From Oscillospiraceae bacterium (GTDB taxonomy: Bacteria; Bacillota; Clostridia; Oscillospirales; Ruminococcaceae): a DNA stretch of 9,585 nt. Location: the NCBI GenBank assembly GCA_003531585.1, contig DQFX01000066.1, positions 1 to 9,585 on the forward strand, in the 5' to 3' direction. The translations under genes and the position numbers were made by a program. The notes beneath the pieces are model-generated. The model was not told the DNA's origin. It saw nothing but the letters and a program-made list of their open reading frames with translations, and made no database searches. Numbering within the stretch: the stretch's first letter is position 1; every line of letters starts with the position of its first letter. Positions 8,312-9,585 of this stretch are shown one piece after another.

Positions 8312-9585
8312 ATGGAAAATGTTGTATTAAAGGCGAACCGGTATCGAATAGTAGACAACAGCGCATTCGAAATGCCGCTCCCGCTGAAATTCACTGTGTG
8401 GAAGTGCGAAGCGCCGATATGCGAATATCTCGTTTCAGAGGACGAGGAGGTATCCTATACCATCATCACCCGCTTCAAGGAGCTGATGATAACAACGATA
8501 CACCGTCCCCTCGACATTTCGGACATTTACTACTTGTTCTCGTGTCGTGTTTTCCAGGACAAGACGCCCTATACATACCCTATCCTCGACAGAATGGGAA
8601 TTGAAAAATACAACGTCTACAACATACTCAGGCGTACCCACGGAATCACTCCCTACGACGACTACTGGATAAGATTCGACGGCGAGACCACAACTTTCGA
8701 GCAGGCGTGCGGCGAGTTCGACAAATACCTCATCGCGCCGGAAGCACAGCCGGTTCCGATGATATCCTACCCTAGCGGGGAATACCGCCCGGGACGTTCC
8801 ACGCGTCCGCCAAAGAAGCCGGAAGCGGACGTGAGTAGCATTCTGAATCAGCATAAGGTGGACGTCGCAAGCATTATGGAGGAGTCCAAAACCCCGGAGG
8901 CTATCGCTCCCGAAACCTCCTATGCGCCCGCTCCCGAGGTGGAGAACAACAAGATGTCGCAGGACGACATCGAAGCGCTGCTCCGCTCGGCAGGCATAAG
9001 CGACTCCCCCGCTCCCGAACCGGTTTCGGACATACAGGTCGACCCGGCAACCCGCTCCCAGGAGGAGTCCTCCGGCGGCGTAATGTCGCAGGACGAAGTG
9101 CAGAGAATGCTAGACGAAATGAACATGTCCGGCGGCAGTGAAAAGCCTGCGGAATCTGCGGAACCTGCCGAACCTGCCGAACCCGTCGAAACTCCGACCG
9201 AAGAAATCATCGAACCTGCGGAGCCTTCCGGAGGCAAAATGTCCCAGGACGACATAGAGAAACTGCTCGCGGCGGCACTCGGCGGCAATGATGATTCCGA
9301 TTCCGATGAACCCGAGATAGTCGAGAACAACGCTCCGGAAGCGCCGGTAAACGACGAGCCTGCGCCTGCTGAATCCTCCGCGCCTTCCGGTGGCAAGATG
9401 TCCCAGGAGGACATTGAGAAGCTGCTCGCGGCTAACGCGCCCGCTGAACCTTCCGAACCCACTGAACCTGCTGAGCCTGTTCCCGCTCCCGAGCCTGCGC
9501 CTGCTGAATCCCCCGCGCCTTCCGGCGGCAAGATGTCCCAGGAGGACATTGAGAAGCTGCTTGCGGCTAACGCGCCCGCTGAACC
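8312..9585 (+). CDS. Repeat protein with FliM/FliY-like N-terminal peptides (partial)
   Basis: The gene is open from ATG 8312 to the window edge: 424 codons, C-terminus missing. GGAGGG (8299-8304) lies seven bases before the ATG. Residues 1-145 form a compact, mixed-composition domain I do not recognise (landmarks RTHGITPYDDYWIRF at 108-122 and two aromatic-rich stretches). Residues 173-189 hold a small internal duplication (DVSSIL, DVASIM). From 214 on, five peptides of the type KMSQ(D/E)DIE(A/K)LL occur at 214-224, 257-267, 309-319, 362-372 and 407-417, joined by linkers rich in Pro, Glu and Ala that look disordered. The peptide closely matches the N-terminal motif of FliM and FliY (SQxEIDALL), which in those proteins binds phosphorylated CheY. 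No signal peptide or membrane segment is seen, so it is probably cytosolic. A docking scaffold is inference; the motif match and repetition are direct. Confidence 0.88.
   Translation, partial: MENVVLKANRYRIVDNSAFEMPLPLKFTVWKCEAPICEYLVSEDEEVSYTIITRFKELMITTIHRPLDISDIYYLFSCRVFQDKTPYTYPILDRMGIEKYNVYNILRRTHGITPYDDYWIRFDGETTTFEQACGEFDKYLIAPEAQPVPMISYPSGEYRPGRSTRPPKKPEADVSSILNQHKVDVASIMEESKTPEAIAPETSYAPAPEVENNKMSQDDIEALLRSAGISDSPAPEPVSDIQVDPATRSQEESSGGVMSQDEVQRMLDEMNMSGGSEKPAESAEPAEPAEPVETPTEEIIEPAEPSGGKMSQDDIEKLLAAALGGNDDSDSDEPEIVENNAPEAPVNDEPAPAESSAPSGGKMSQEDIEKLLAANAPAEPSEPTEPAEPVPAPEPAPAESPAPSGGKMSQEDIEKLLAANAPAE
8951..9562 (+). repeat. Array of five FliM-like peptide repeats
   Basis: The coding units lie at 8951-8983, 9080-9112, 9236-9268, 9395-9427 and 9530-9562. 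Peptides are KMSQDDIEALL, VMSQDEVQRML, KMSQDDIEKLL, KMSQEDIEKLL and KMSQEDIEKLL. Units 2-5 are preceded by Ser-Gly-Gly. MSQ is invariant and is always followed by two acidic residues. Spacing in residues is 43, 52, 53 and 45. Unit 2 is the most divergent, units 4 and 5 are identical. The array continues to, and probably past, the window edge. Confidence 0.9.
9356..9585 (+). repeat. Near-identical 135-bp direct repeat
   Basis: Positions 9356-9450 match 9491-9585 with only three differences in 95 bases, all single-base and two of them synonymous. The offset is 135 bases, 45 codons, so copy-number change would keep the reading frame. The second copy is cut by the window edge, so further copies may follow. 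Confidence 0.9.

Noticed and set aside
8920..9549. Minus-strand 209-codon frame with repeated SSWDILPPEG
   Set aside because: It is the reverse complement of the FliM-like peptide repeats and linkers, so its repetition is borrowed; no ribosome binding site.

Overview
The window reads as chromosomal DNA of an uncultured-type, Gram-positive anaerobe of the Clostridia, most like Ruminococcus or other Oscillospiraceae. This is inferred from strong AGGAG-type ribosome binding sites, sigma-A-like promoters in AT-rich gaps, a moderately GC-rich coding strand, and the gene types. No RNA gene, CRISPR array, phage gene or insertion sequence is visible.

Layout. (1) 133-1725, minus strand: an alanine/glycine:cation symporter (AGCS family), with a good promoter at 1765-1793. 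(2) 2019-5735, plus strand, divergent from it: a 1238-residue protein joining a LacI/periplasmic-binding-type sensor fold without its DNA-binding helix-turn-helix, an unassigned middle region, a divergent GGDEF domain (SGDEF), an EAL domain with its catalytic residues in place, and a C-terminal array of about eight 28-31-residue repeats that looks like a beta-helix. It ends at a strong terminator (5821-5862). (3) 5863-6030: a GC-rich, hairpin-prone intergenic block without a credible gene. (4) 6075-8027, minus strand: a membrane diguanylate cyclase (extracellular Cache-like sensor, HAMP, PAS, intact GGDEF), convergent with gene 2 and closed by a bidirectional terminator at 6032-6065. (5) 8312 to the window edge, plus strand: an open-ended gene whose product has an unrecognised N-terminal domain followed by at least five copies of a peptide resembling the N-terminal motif of the flagellar switch proteins FliM and FliY (SQxEIDALL type), separated by Pro/Glu/Ala-rich linkers.

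How they may work together. Genes 2 and 4 are a predicted cyclic-di-GMP breaking and making pair: one appears cytosolic with a small-molecule-type sensor fold, the other a membrane sensor. Gene 5 shares a divergent promoter region with the cyclase. If its repeats behave like the FliM peptide, it would be a multivalent docking scaffold for CheY-like receiver proteins or for motor parts. That link is inference, because no flagellar or chemotaxis gene lies in the window. The two most unusual items are the GGDEF-EAL protein carrying a beta-helix tail and the tandem FliM-like peptide array. I know of no described system that combines them, but I could not run a search.
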